A program made the translations under genes and the position numbers. The notes beneath the pieces are model-generated. The model saw only the letters and a program-made list of their open reading frames with translations, had not been told where the DNA came from and did no database searches. A stretch of 64,000 nt of DNA from Pseudomonadota bacterium (GTDB taxonomy: Bacteria > Pseudomonadota > Gammaproteobacteria > Burkholderiales > Burkholderiaceae_B): NCBI GenBank assembly GCA_023439305.1, contig JAEXOO010000042.1:1-64000 (forward strand), in the 5' to 3' direction. Below, piece after piece: positions 27,574-36,522 of this stretch (within the stretch, counting starts at the first letter, position 1; every line of letters starts with the position of its first letter).

Positions 27574-27659
27574 CCAGAAAAACCCGCGCCGTTGCGCGCG
27601 TGACAAGACGCCCGATGGCACAATAAGAGAATCAGATTTGTTGATGGTATCACCCCCCC

Positions 27660-28487
27660 ATGCCCGAACTGCCAGAAGTTGAAACAACTCGTCGCGGAAT
27701 TGCGACGGTCGTCAACGGAAAAATCGTCCGACAATTCCTGATTCACGAATCCCGCTTGCGCTGGCCTGTCCCCGCTCAGTTGCCGCAATGGATACAAGGC
27801 CAGACCGTGCTCAGCTGCGAACGTCGCAGCAAGTATTTATTGTTGCATTTTGAACAAGGCGTACAGATCATCCATCTGGGCATGTCGGGATCGTTGCGCC
27901 GCGTTGCCCTGAATGAACCCCGACGCAAACACGACCATGCAGAATGGCTGTTCGATGATGCGCGCTTCCTGCTGCACGATCCCCGGCGTTTTGGAGCCAT
28001 ATTATGGCATGCGCATGCGCAAGGGCCGCTGGAAAACCACCCGCTGATTCGTACTTTAGGCATAGAACCTTTCGACCCGCTCTTTACGCCGTCCTACTTG
28101 CACCGCCATCTTCAAGGCCGGCGCATGGCTATCAAGCAGGCGCTGCTGGGGGGCAGGATCGTGGTCGGCGTGGGCAATATCTATGCGTCCGAATCCCTGT
28201 TCCTGGCCGGGATTCATCCCGAAATGCCGGCCGGCAGCCTGTCTTTGCATCGCTGCGAGAAATTGCACGCCGCCATTTTGACAACCCTGCAGGCAGCGCT
28301 GGATTCGGGCGGCAGCACGCTGCGCGACTACGTGAACGCCAGCGGTGAACCCGGCGCCTATTTCACCATCCACGCCAACGTCTACGAACAAGACGGCCAG
28401 CCATGCCCGCGCTGCCGTCAGCCCATCAAGCGCATGGTACAAGGCCAGCGCGCCACCTATTACTGTTCGCGCTGCCAGCGCCGCTAG
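27660..28487 (+). CDS. mutM: Formamidopyrimidine-DNA glycosylase (Fpg/MutM)
   Basis: The 275-residue enzyme begins MPELPEVETTRRGI. Pro2 is the Schiff-base nucleophile and Glu3 and Glu6 are catalytic. The helix-two-turn-helix contains VGVGNIYASESLF. A C-terminal zinc finger has four cysteines (CPRC…YYCSRC). It removes 8-oxoguanine and other oxidised purines from DNA and nicks the abasic site. Confidence 0.97.
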   Translation: MPELPEVETTRRGIATVVNGKIVRQFLIHESRLRWPVPAQLPQWIQGQTVLSCERRSKYLLLHFEQGVQIIHLGMSGSLRRVALNEPRRKHDHAEWLFDDARFLLHDPRRFGAILWHAHAQGPLENHPLIRTLGIEPFDPLFTPSYLHRHLQGRRMAIKQALLGGRIVVGVGNIYASESLFLAGIHPEMPAGSLSLHRCEKLHAAILTTLQAALDSGGSTLRDYVNASGEPGAYFTIHANVYEQDGQPCPRCRQPIKRMVQGQRATYYCSRCQRR

Positions 28488-28649
28488 CTCCTTCCCGACT
28501 CCCGTTATCACTAGCCCACCGCGCGGCAGGCCGGCGCTCGTCCATGCCGCTCACGTCCTGCTACTGCACACTCAGGTATTCACCTATATCTAATCAATTA
28601 ACCATAAACTAATCTACGGACATCCCCTCTTTATTGTGGAGTCCATTTA

Positions 28650-29606
28650 ATGAGCAAGTCCTTCGCCTCGCACAACGACCTGGAAGACAAGGTCGTCTCC
28701 TTCGAAAAACTGTCCGACAACGCCTATGCCTACACGGCCGAGGGCGACCCGAACACCGGCATCATCATCGGCGACGAGGCCATCATGGTGATCGATACAC
28801 AAGCCACGCCCGTGATGGCCCAGGACGTGATCCGCCGCATACGCGAAGTCAGCGACAAGCCCATCCGCTATGTACTCTTGTCCCACTACCATGCCGTGCG
28901 CGTGCTGGGAGCATCCGCCTACGACGCCCAGGAAATCCTGGCCAGTCGCGACACCTACGATCTGATCGTGGAACGCGGCGAACAGGACAAAGCCAGCGAG
29001 ATCGGCCGTTTTCCGCGCCTGTTCCGCAATGTTGAATCTATTCCGCCGGGCCTGACCTGGCCGACCATGACCTTCCAGGGCCACATGACGGTAGACCTGG
29101 GCAATCTGGAAGTGCATCTGATGCAGGTGGGCCGAGGCCACACCAAGGGCGACACCATCGCCTGGCTGCCCGAGCAAGGCATTCTGTTCGCGGGTGACCT
29201 GGTCGAATACCAGTCCACCCCCTATGCCGGAGACTGCTACTTCCGCGAATGGCCCCGCACACTGGATCGCCTGGCCGAATTCAAGGCCGAACAAATGGTG
29301 CCCGGCCGCGGCCCCGCCCTGAAGAATGCCGCTGAAGTACGCCAGGCTCTGGCCGGCACCCGCGCTTTCCTGACCGACCTGTATTCCAGCGTCTACCAAG
29401 GCGTCACCGCCGGCAAGGATCTGAAGACCATCTACCGCGAAACCTATGACTTCATGAAACCGCGTTACGCCGATTGGGTCATCTTCGATCACTGCATGCC
29501 CTTTGACGTGGCTCGCGCCTACGACGAAGTGAATGGCTATGAAGATCCGCAGATCTGGACCGCCGAACGGGATCTGGAAATGTGGAAGCAGCTCGAAGGC
29601 CAGTAA
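28650..29606 (+). CDS. Metallo-beta-lactamase-fold hydrolase with altered metal motif
   Basis: The 318-residue protein has the MBL fold: strand-rich N-terminus, SHYHAVR at residues 78–84, RGHTKGDTIAW and FAGDLVEY. The canonical HxHxDH motif reads H79-Y-H81-A-V83-R84, so the aspartate and last histidine of metal site 2 are replaced. His in GHTKGD and Asp in AGDL remain. It may bind one metal or act on an unusual substrate. It opens an operon with a flavin hydroxylase, DUF2783, hmgA and fahA, so a role in hydroxyphenylacetate or homogentisate metabolism is likely but unproven. GTGGAG precedes the ATG. Confidence 0.8.
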   Translation: MSKSFASHNDLEDKVVSFEKLSDNAYAYTAEGDPNTGIIIGDEAIMVIDTQATPVMAQDVIRRIREVSDKPIRYVLLSHYHAVRVLGASAYDAQEILASRDTYDLIVERGEQDKASEIGRFPRLFRNVESIPPGLTWPTMTFQGHMTVDLGNLEVHLMQVGRGHTKGDTIAWLPEQGILFAGDLVEYQSTPYAGDCYFREWPRTLDRLAEFKAEQMVPGRGPALKNAAEVRQALAGTRAFLTDLYSSVYQGVTAGKDLKTIYRETYDFMKPRYADWVIFDHCMPFDVARAYDEVNGYEDPQIWTAERDLEMWKQLEGQ

Positions 29607-29630
29607 GGCCGCCACCCAGGGAGAAAGGAC

Positions 29631-31304
29631 ATGGGAGACATCAACTACCAAACCCTGGAGCTTGCACAAGCCGCCCGGCCCGACACACACATACGGCATG
29701 AGATCGTGGTGGTCGGCGCAGGCCCGGTCGGCTTGACGCTGGCGCTGGACCTGGCCGGAAAAGGGCATCGCGTGCTCGTCCTGGACGATGACACCGGCTT
29801 GTCCAAGGGCTCGCGCGCCATCTGCTTTGCCAAGCGCACCCTGGACATCTGGGACCGATTGGGCGTGGGCGGGCGCATGATGGACAAAGGCGTATCCTGG
29901 AACATAGGCAAGGTTTTTTTCCGCGACCAGGAGGTCTGGAGCTTCAATCTGCGTCCCGAAGAAGGGCACCAACGCCCCGCCTTCATCAATCTGCAGCAGT
30001 ATTATTGCGAAGGCTATCTGTATGAAGCCGTGCGCGATCACCCCTTGATCGAACTGCGCTCGGGCCACAAGGTCACCCACCTGGAGAACCGTCCCGACAG
30101 CGCGCTGCTGCACGTGCAGACGGCGCAGGGCGACTACACACTGGAAGCCGGCTGGCTGCTGGCTTGCGACGGGACACGCTCGGCCATCCGCCATGCGCTG
30201 GGGCAGGCCAGCAGCGGCCGCATTTTCAAGGACCGCTTCCTGATCGCCGACGTACGCATGCACGCGCACTTTCCGGCCGAACGCTGGTTCTGGTTCGACC
30301 CGCCCTTCCACCCCAATCAATCCGTTCTGCTGCACAGCCAGCCGGACAATGTCTGGCGCATCGACTTCCAGCTCGGCTGGGACGCCGATCCAGTCGAGGC
30401 CGTCAAACCCGAGAACGTGATTCCGCGCATCCAGGCTCTGCTAGGCGCCGACACCCAGTTCGAGCTGGAATGGGTCAGCATCTATACCTTTGCCTGCGAA
30501 CGCATGGAGCACTTTCGCCATGGCCGCGTGCTGTTTGCCGGGGACTCGGCGCATCGGGTGTCGCCCTTTGGCGCACGCGGCGCCAACAGCGGCATTCAGG
30601 ACGCCGACAACCTGGCCTGGAAACTGGATCTGGTGCTGAACGGCCAAGCACCCGAAGGGCTGATGGATAGCTACGCTCTGGAGCGCGAGCCCGCCGCCGA
30701 CGAGAACATCCGCCACTCCAGCCGCTCCACCGACTTCATCACGCCCAAAAGCGAGATCAGCCGCCTGTTCCGCGACGCCGTGCTGATCCTGGCACGCCGC
30801 CATGCTTTCGCCCGCGCCTTCGTGAACAGCGGCCGGCTGTCCCTGCCCAGCGCCTACCTGGACAGCCAGTTGAACACACCGGATCAAGACGTATTTGATA
30901 CCAAAGCGGTCCCGCCCGGAACGTGTGTGCCCGATGCGCCGCTGCAGCAGCAGGGTCACGATCTCTGGTGGCTGACGGCGCTGGGCCCCGACTTCACCCT
31001 GCTGGAATTTGCATCGGATACGTCCCGCACCGATCCCTTGCTGGACGCGCTGCAGGATCAAGGCTTGCTGACGCGCCGCCGCGTCTGGCCTGCCGGCACT
31101 CCGACCGAGCTGGCGGGCGACGAGCTGATCGACACCCAGGGGCTGCTACAGCAACGTTATGACGCCGCCCCCGGTTCCTGCTACCTGATACGCCCGGACC
31201 AGCATCTGTGCGCCCGCTGGCGCGAACCGAACGGACGCGCCATACAAGCCGCCTTGCTCAAAGCCTGCGGCCACCGCCTGGAGACCTCCCCATGCCTGCA
31301 CTGA
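29631..31304 (+). CDS. mhaA: FAD-dependent aromatic hydroxylase, probably forming homogentisate (MhaA-like)
   Basis: The 557-residue flavoprotein monooxygenase has the FAD dinucleotide motif GAGPVG (29–34). The second FAD motif is FAGDSAHRVSPFGARGANSG (about 302–321), as in MhpA/PheA-type hydroxylases. It is followed, with a 13-base overlap, by a 69-residue DUF2783 protein and then hmgA and fahA. This matches my memory of the two-component 3-hydroxyphenylacetate 6-hydroxylase MhaA/MhaB of Pseudomonas putida, which makes homogentisate. The exact substrate (3- or 4-hydroxyphenylacetate or another ring acid) is inferred from position. AAAGGA lies just before the ATG. Confidence 0.75.
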   Translation: MGDINYQTLELAQAARPDTHIRHEIVVVGAGPVGLTLALDLAGKGHRVLVLDDDTGLSKGSRAICFAKRTLDIWDRLGVGGRMMDKGVSWNIGKVFFRDQEVWSFNLRPEEGHQRPAFINLQQYYCEGYLYEAVRDHPLIELRSGHKVTHLENRPDSALLHVQTAQGDYTLEAGWLLACDGTRSAIRHALGQASSGRIFKDRFLIADVRMHAHFPAERWFWFDPPFHPNQSVLLHSQPDNVWRIDFQLGWDADPVEAVKPENVIPRIQALLGADTQFELEWVSIYTFACERMEHFRHGRVLFAGDSAHRVSPFGARGANSGIQDADNLAWKLDLVLNGQAPEGLMDSYALEREPAADENIRHSSRSTDFITPKSEISRLFRDAVLILARRHAFARAFVNSGRLSLPSAYLDSQLNTPDQDVFDTKAVPPGTCVPDAPLQQQGHDLWWLTALGPDFTLLEFASDTSRTDPLLDALQDQGLLTRRRVWPAGTPTELAGDELIDTQGLLQQRYDAAPGSCYLIRPDQHLCARWREPNGRAIQAALLKACGHRLETSPCLH

Positions 31305-31501
31305 ATACCGCCCAGCCCATGGACCGGGCTGACGACTTCTATGAATTGCTCATCGACGCTCATCAAGGCCTGAGCACGGCCCAGAGCCACGCCATGAATG
31401 CCTCGCTGGTACTGTTGCTGTGCAATCATATAGGCTCGCTGGACGTCATCGCCCAGGCCCTGGATGCCGCACGCCAGGCATGCCAGGAACAAACCGCCTG
31501 A
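31292..31501 (+). CDS. mhaB: DUF2783 small protein, probable hydroxylase coupling partner (MhaB-like)
   Basis: The 69-residue helical protein (RADDFYELLIDAHQGLSTAQ…ASLVLLLCNHIGSLD) fits the DUF2783 family found beside this hydroxylase type. Its start overlaps the hydroxylase by 13 bases, implying coupled translation. MhaB of P. putida is a coupling protein of about this size. No catalytic motif is visible, so a structural or electron-coupling role with the flavoprotein is inferred. Confidence 0.7.
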   Translation: MPALNTAQPMDRADDFYELLIDAHQGLSTAQSHAMNASLVLLLCNHIGSLDVIAQALDAARQACQEQTA

Positions 31502-31518
31502 ACCCCGGAGACTCTGCA

Positions 31519-32823
31519 ATGAATTCCTTGAACTACCAGATCGGCTTCGGCAATGCCTTTGCCACCGAGGCTTTGCCCGGCGCCCTGCCTGCAGGACGCA
31601 ATTCGCCGCAGCGGTGCCCCTACGGCCTGTATGCCGAACAGTTGTCGGGCACCGCCTTCACCGCCCCCCGTGCGGAGAACCGCCGTTCCTGGCTGTACCG
31701 CATCCACCCCAGCGCCCGCCAGAGCGCCTTCGCCTCTTTCGACGGCGCGCCCCGTTGGAGCGAAGACTTCGGCCAAGGCCCTGCCAACCCCAACCGCCTG
31801 CGCTGGAGTCCTCTGGCCCTGCCCTCCGAACCCACGGACTTCCTGGCCGGCGTGCGGACATGGGCGGGCAACGGCAGCAGCGGCGAACAGAGCGGCATCG
31901 GCATCCACCTGTACGCCATCAACCAATCCATGGGCCGGCGCGTGTTCTACAACGCCGATGCAGAAATGCTGTTCGTGCCCGAGCAGGGCCGCCTGCGCCT
32001 GGTCAGCGAACTGGGCATCATGGATATCGAACCATGCGAAATTGCCGTGATGCCGCGCGGGATTCGCTTCAAGGTGGAAATCCTGGACGATGCCGCCCGC
32101 GGCTATCTGCTGGAGAACTTCGGCGCTCCCCTGCGCCTGCCCGAACTGGGCCCCATAGGCTCCAACGGACTGGCCAATGCGCGCGACTTCAAGACACCTG
32201 TGGCCTGGTACGAGGATGTGGCTGAACCGCACGAACTGGTGGCCAAGTTCACTGGGGGATTCTGGGTCGCCCAGCTGCCCCATTCCCCGCTGGATGTCGT
32301 CGCCTGGCACGGCACGCACGCCCCGTACAAGTACGACCTGCGCGACTTCAACGTGATCGGCTCCATCAGCTACGATCACCCCGACCCGTGCATCTTCACC
32401 GTGCTGACCTCGCCATCGGACACGCCCGGCACCGCCAACCTGGACTTCGCCATCTTTCCGCCGCGCATCCTGGCGATGGAAAACACCTTCCGCCCGCCCT
32501 GGTTCCATCGTAATTTCGCCAGTGAATTCATGGGTCTGATACAAGGCGTGTACGATGCCAAGGCCGACGGCTTTGCACCCGGAGGCGCCAGCCTGCACAA
32601 TTGCATGAGCCCTCACGGCCCGGATGCCGGCACCTTCGACAAGGCCAGCCAGGCCGATCTGAGCCAGGCCGACTACCTGCGCAACACCATGGCCTTCATG
32701 TTCGAGACGCGCAAGGTAATACGCCCGACCCGCCAGGCGCTGGACAGCCGCAGCCTGCAGGCGAATTACGATGCTGCCTGGGACGGGCTGGAAAAACATT
32801 TCTCTACGGAACACAAGGCATGA
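31519..32823 (+). CDS. hmgA: Homogentisate 1,2-dioxygenase
   Basis: The 434-residue enzyme starts at ATG 31519 with CCGGAG upstream. It contains the family blocks LSGTAFTAPRAENRRSWLYR, EIAVMPRGIRFKVE, VVAWHGTHAPYKYDLRDFN and WFHRNFASEFMGL, which supply iron-binding His/Glu residues. It opens the homogentisate ring to maleylacetoacetate. Its stop overlaps the fahA start (ATGA). No maleylacetoacetate isomerase (maiA) is next to it, so that step is encoded elsewhere or is non-enzymatic. Confidence 0.96.
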   Translation: MNSLNYQIGFGNAFATEALPGALPAGRNSPQRCPYGLYAEQLSGTAFTAPRAENRRSWLYRIHPSARQSAFASFDGAPRWSEDFGQGPANPNRLRWSPLALPSEPTDFLAGVRTWAGNGSSGEQSGIGIHLYAINQSMGRRVFYNADAEMLFVPEQGRLRLVSELGIMDIEPCEIAVMPRGIRFKVEILDDAARGYLLENFGAPLRLPELGPIGSNGLANARDFKTPVAWYEDVAEPHELVAKFTGGFWVAQLPHSPLDVVAWHGTHAPYKYDLRDFNVIGSISYDHPDPCIFTVLTSPSDTPGTANLDFAIFPPRILAMENTFRPPWFHRNFASEFMGLIQGVYDAKADGFAPGGASLHNCMSPHGPDAGTFDKASQADLSQADYLRNTMAFMFETRKVIRPTRQALDSRSLQANYDAAWDGLEKHFSTEHKA

Positions 32824-34145
32824 TGAGCACTTTCCTGAACGACACTCATGACCCCGCCCTGCAAAGCTGGGTGCCGGGCGCCAACGAGCCGGACAATGGC
32901 TTTCCCATCCAGAACCTGCCTTTTGCCGTCGCCCGCCGCCATGGCAGCCAAGAAGACTTCCGCGTCATGGTGGCCATCGGCCCGTACGCGCTGGACCTGG
33001 GGCTGTTGGCCTGCGACACACCTTGGCATGGCGCCGCCGCGCAGGCCCTGGCCGCCTGCGCCAACCCCGCACTGAATGCCTTGATGGCACTGGGTCACGA
33101 ACACTGGAGCGCACTGCGCGCCGCCCTGTCGCACGACCTGCGCAGCGGCGCGACGGCAGAATCGCGCCTGCGCGCACTGCTGATCGAACGCGACCACCTG
33201 GAATACAAGCTGCCCGCGCAGATCGGCGACTACACCGACTTCTATATTTCCATCCATCATGCGAGCGCCGTGGGCAAACAGTTCCGCCCTGATGCGCCTC
33301 TGCTGCCCAACTACAAATGGGTACCCATCGGCTACCATGGCCGTGCCTCCAGCATCGGCGTGTCGGGCCAGCAATTCCCGCGCCCCCTGGGCCAGACCCG
33401 CCCCGCCGAAGGTCAGGCAGAGCCGGGATTCGGTCCTTGTCAGCGCCTGGACTTCGAGCTGGAAATGGGCATTTTCATCGGCCAGGGCAATCCCGCCGGA
33501 CACCGCATACCCATGAACCAGGCCGACAAGCACGTCTTTGGGCTGTGCATGCTCAATGACTGGTCGGCGCGCGATCTGCAGGCCTGGGAATACCAGCCGC
33601 TGGGGCCCTTCCTGGCCAAGAATTTCGCCTCTACTATTTCGCCCTGGGTAGTCACGCTGGAAGCCCTTGCTCCGTTCCGTCAGGGTTTCAGCCGCCCCGA
33701 CACGGATCCCCAGCCTCTGTCTTACCTGCAAGACCCCATCAACCAGCAAAGCGGCGTACTGGACGTGGAACTGGAGGTCTATCTGAGCACCGAGCAGTCC
33801 CGCCAGCAGAGCCAGGCCCCTGCCTTGCTGTCACGCAGCAATTTCAAGGAAGCCTACTGGACGGTGGCGCAACTGGTCGCTCACCACACCGTCAACGGCT
33901 GCAATCTGCAGACCGGCGATCTGCTGGGCACCGGCACGCTGTCGGGACCTGGCAAAGGCCAGGAAGGTTCCTTGCTGGAAATGAACCAGGGCGGCAAGAC
34001 CCCCATCTCCCTGCCTTGGGGCGAACAGCGCACCTTCCTGCAAGACCAGGACGAAATCATTCTGAAAGCGCACTGCCGCAAACAGGGCTACCCCACCTTG
34101 TCTTTCGGTGAATGCGCGGGACGGGTCCTGCCGCCGCTGCTCTAA
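32820..34145 (+). CDS. fahA: Fumarylacetoacetase
   Basis: The 441-residue enzyme opens with FLNDTHDPALQSWVPGANEP and contains the FAH core YTDFYISIHHASAVGKQFRP, PIGYHGRASSIGVSG, DFELEMGIFIG, LNDWSARDLQAWEYQPLGPF and GTGTLSGP. It splits fumarylacetoacetate to fumarate and acetoacetate, the last step of homogentisate breakdown. The start ATGATG overlaps the hmgA stop; either ATG (32820 or 32823) may be used. A perfect terminator follows. Confidence 0.96.
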   Translation: MMSTFLNDTHDPALQSWVPGANEPDNGFPIQNLPFAVARRHGSQEDFRVMVAIGPYALDLGLLACDTPWHGAAAQALAACANPALNALMALGHEHWSALRAALSHDLRSGATAESRLRALLIERDHLEYKLPAQIGDYTDFYISIHHASAVGKQFRPDAPLLPNYKWVPIGYHGRASSIGVSGQQFPRPLGQTRPAEGQAEPGFGPCQRLDFELEMGIFIGQGNPAGHRIPMNQADKHVFGLCMLNDWSARDLQAWEYQPLGPFLAKNFASTISPWVVTLEALAPFRQGFSRPDTDPQPLSYLQDPINQQSGVLDVELEVYLSTEQSRQQSQAPALLSRSNFKEAYWTVAQLVAHHTVNGCNLQTGDLLGTGTLSGPGKGQEGSLLEMNQGGKTPISLPWGEQRTFLQDQDEIILKAHCRKQGYPTLSFGECAGRVLPPLL

Positions 34146-34163
34146 ATCGGCTTGATCGCTCTC

Positions 34164-34198
34164 AAAAAAAACGCTCGATAGCTATCGAGCGTTTTTTA
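34164..34198. terminator. Bidirectional intrinsic terminator after fahA
   Basis: AAAAACGCTCGATAG and CTATCGAGCGTTTTT form a perfect inverted repeat flanked by A and T runs. It can end both the homogentisate operon and the convergent PAP2 gene. Confidence 0.92.
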
Positions 34199-34214
34199 TC
34201 TGTCCGGCGGAACG

Positions 34215-34907
34215 TCAGAGCCCCAAGCGGCGGTAATCGGCCCAGGCATCAAGCACATAGAACAAGAGGCATCCATACAGCCCGAGAACGGCGCAGGACG
34301 CCAGCACCTGGCTCAAAAAATGATAACCCTGGACGATGCGCAGAAAGCCGAACAACAGACCTGCACTCAAGCCCAGCGCCAGCCCCGTCCAGGCCAAACC
34401 CTTGCGCCCCAGCATGGCGCCAACGAAAAAAAACGCCAGCAGCACAAAGCCCGAGGCCGCATGAGCGCTGGGCAAGGCGTTGCCCGCCTCGGCCAGGGAA
34501 CGGACCCAGAAATGATCGGGAATGGCCTGAATCCCATTGAACTGATCCAGATTCAAGGGGCGCGGCATGGCGGTCAGGTGCTTGAACACGCCAGCCAGCA
34601 AGGGACCTGTGCCCATGAACCACGCCGCGCCCGCCCAGGCCAGCCGCCTCCGAGAACGCGCCGGCTGCCGCCAGGCGATCCAGGCCAGCAGGCCGGCCCC
34701 CCCGAAGGGAACCAGCCATACCAGGCGACGGCCGAAGAAATCAATTGCGGGCTGATGCTGCCAGGGAAAAGTCTGGGCCTGCAGATCGTAGAAGCGAGCC
34801 GTCAGGGCCAGATCCGGGGCGGAATACAGCAACCCCCAGGCCAGCAGCGCCACCAGAAAGAACAGGCCCGCACTCAGGGTGACGGAATGGCGAAACGTCA
34901 TCAGCAT
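34215..34907 (-). CDS. PAP2-family membrane phosphatase
   Basis: The 230-residue protein has about six membrane helices and the PAP2 signature parts: KHLTAMPRP (KX6RP), PSAHAASG and RIVQGYHFLSQV. These enzymes dephosphorylate lipid pyrophosphates, phosphatidylglycerophosphate or lipid A. In motif 3 the usual aspartate after the catalytic histidine (HxxxD) is glutamine (HFLSQ), a change that may weaken the charge relay. The start is one of two nearby ATGs (34907 or 34901). Confidence 0.83.
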   Translation of the reverse strand: MLMTFRHSVTLSAGLFFLVALLAWGLLYSAPDLALTARFYDLQAQTFPWQHQPAIDFFGRRLVWLVPFGGAGLLAWIAWRQPARSRRRLAWAGAAWFMGTGPLLAGVFKHLTAMPRPLNLDQFNGIQAIPDHFWVRSLAEAGNALPSAHAASGFVLLAFFFVGAMLGRKGLAWTGLALGLSAGLLFGFLRIVQGYHFLSQVLASCAVLGLYGCLLFYVLDAWADYRRLGL

Positions 34908-34919
34908 CAACCTGCGCTA

Positions 34920-36335
34920 TCAGTCCGGCAACACTTTGCCGGGGTTCATCAGCCCCAAGGGGTCCAGGGCGGTCTTGATGCGTTGCATCAACGCCAGTTC
35001 CACCGGATCCTTATAGCGCGGCAGCAGATTGCGTTTGAGCTGGCCCACGCCGTGCTCAGCACTGATGGAACCCTGGAAACGATGGACGCTGTCGTGCACC
35101 AGAGCATAGACCTCGTCCTGGCGCTGCAGCAGTTGCTCTTCGGTGAACGCTGTGCCCCGGGCCACGTTGTAATGCAGATTGCCGTCGCCCAGGTGACCGA
35201 AGGTGACGTTCTCGATTCCCGGGAACTCCTGCTGCAGCTGGGCGTTGGTGTCATTGACGAACTGCGCCATCAGGGACACCGGAATGGACACGTCGTGTTT
35301 GATGCTCTTGCCGTAGGCCTTTTCCGCCAGGGGAATGCTTTCGCGCAAGTGCCACAGGGCCTTGCTCTGCGCCAGGCTCTCGGCGATAACGGCATCCTGC
35401 ACCAGCCCTTGCTCCAGCGCCTCGCCGATGACGCTTTCAAAGCGTTCACGGGCGTGCTCCAGGCTTTCGCTGTCGGACAGTTCCAGCAAGGCATACCACG
35501 GCGCCTGGGCCGATTCGCCCTGGAAGGGCATGCGCTGCTCGGGATAGCAGGTGACCACCGCCTGCAGGCAGTTGCCCGCGATGAGCTCGAACCCGGTCAG
35601 GGACGCCGCCAGGCCGCGTCGGGCCAGCGACAGCACCTTGACGGCGTCTTCAATGGATTCCAGCGCCAACAACGCCGTGCAGCCGGCTACAGGCACGGGA
35701 TACAGCTTGATGGTGGCCGCCGTGATGATGCCCAGCGTGCCCTCGCTGCCGATGAACAGGTTGCGCAAGTCGTAGCCCGTATTGTCCTTGCGCAGCCCAT
35801 GCAGGCCGTGCAGGATGTCGCCTTGCGCCGTCACAACCTCCAGCCCCAGCGCCAGGTCGCGCGCATTGCCATAACGCAGCACCTGTGTACCGCCGGCATT
35901 GGTGGCCAGATTGCCGCCCAGCGTGCAACTGCCCTCGGCCGCCAGGCTCAAGGGGAACAAGCGATCGTGATCGCGGGCCGCTTGCTGCACATTCTGCAGA
36001 ATGCAGCCGGCCTCGACCACCATGGTGTCGTTGTCCGTATCCACGCTGCGTATGGCATTCAGACGCTCCAGCGACAGCACCAGGGCCGTACCGCTGGCAT
36101 CGGGCGTCGCTCCGCCGCACAGCCCGGTATTGCCGCCCTGCGGCACGATAGGGACGCGATGACGTGCGCACAGACGCACCACCTGAGCGACTTCGTCGGT
36201 GGAGCCCGGCCGCGCCACAGCCAGCGCCGCGCCTTTATAGCGGCCGCGCCAGTCTTCCAGATACTGTTGCATGGCATCACCTGTCAGCACATGTCGCTCG
36301 CCGATGCCGCTCTGGAGTTCCTGTAGAAAAGTCAT
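34920..36335 (-). CDS. FAD-linked D-2-hydroxyacid dehydrogenase (GlcD/D2HGDH type)
   Basis: The 471-residue flavoprotein has the VAO-type FAD domain (VPIVPQGGNTGLCGG and SLAAEGSCTLGGNLATNAGG) and the FAD-oxidase C-terminal domain (TFGHLGDGNLHYN, with metal-binding histidines, and ISAEHGVGQLK). Members oxidise D-lactate, glycolate or D-2-hydroxyglutarate. Closest features are of single-subunit D-2-hydroxyacid dehydrogenases; no GlcE/GlcF partners are adjacent. ATG 36335 with AAGG just upstream is preferred over an in-frame GTG at 36347. A link to the glyoxylate module of this window is possible but not supported by position. Confidence 0.87.
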   Translation of the reverse strand: MTFLQELQSGIGERHVLTGDAMQQYLEDWRGRYKGAALAVARPGSTDEVAQVVRLCARHRVPIVPQGGNTGLCGGATPDASGTALVLSLERLNAIRSVDTDNDTMVVEAGCILQNVQQAARDHDRLFPLSLAAEGSCTLGGNLATNAGGTQVLRYGNARDLALGLEVVTAQGDILHGLHGLRKDNTGYDLRNLFIGSEGTLGIITAATIKLYPVPVAGCTALLALESIEDAVKVLSLARRGLAASLTGFELIAGNCLQAVVTCYPEQRMPFQGESAQAPWYALLELSDSESLEHARERFESVIGEALEQGLVQDAVIAESLAQSKALWHLRESIPLAEKAYGKSIKHDVSIPVSLMAQFVNDTNAQLQQEFPGIENVTFGHLGDGNLHYNVARGTAFTEEQLLQRQDEVYALVHDSVHRFQGSISAEHGVGQLKRNLLPRYKDPVELALMQRIKTALDPLGLMNPGKVLPD

Positions 36336-36522
36336 GACCTTGACCACCCTGTAAAAAACGGGAAACCAGCGCCGCTCACGGCGCCGTAATGGAGATAAAA
36401 GACCAGCCGTTTAACGGCGCCCGCCATCGCATGCGCCAGCCGCTGGTTCATACCAATGGTAACTCACGACCGCAGGGGCAATCAGGCTAAACTGCTTCTT
36501 TCTCTTTCACCGAGGACCTGAC

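Noticed and set aside
25924..27603. A 559-codon plus-strand open frame
   Set aside because: It is antisense to the TPR-repeat gene, which has a signal peptide and repeats.
28647..30335. A 562-codon minus-strand open frame
   Set aside because: It is antisense to the MBL-fold and flavin hydroxylase genes.
34320..36326. A 668-codon plus-strand open frame
   Set aside because: It is antisense to the PAP2 and FAD oxidase genes, both of which have conserved motifs.
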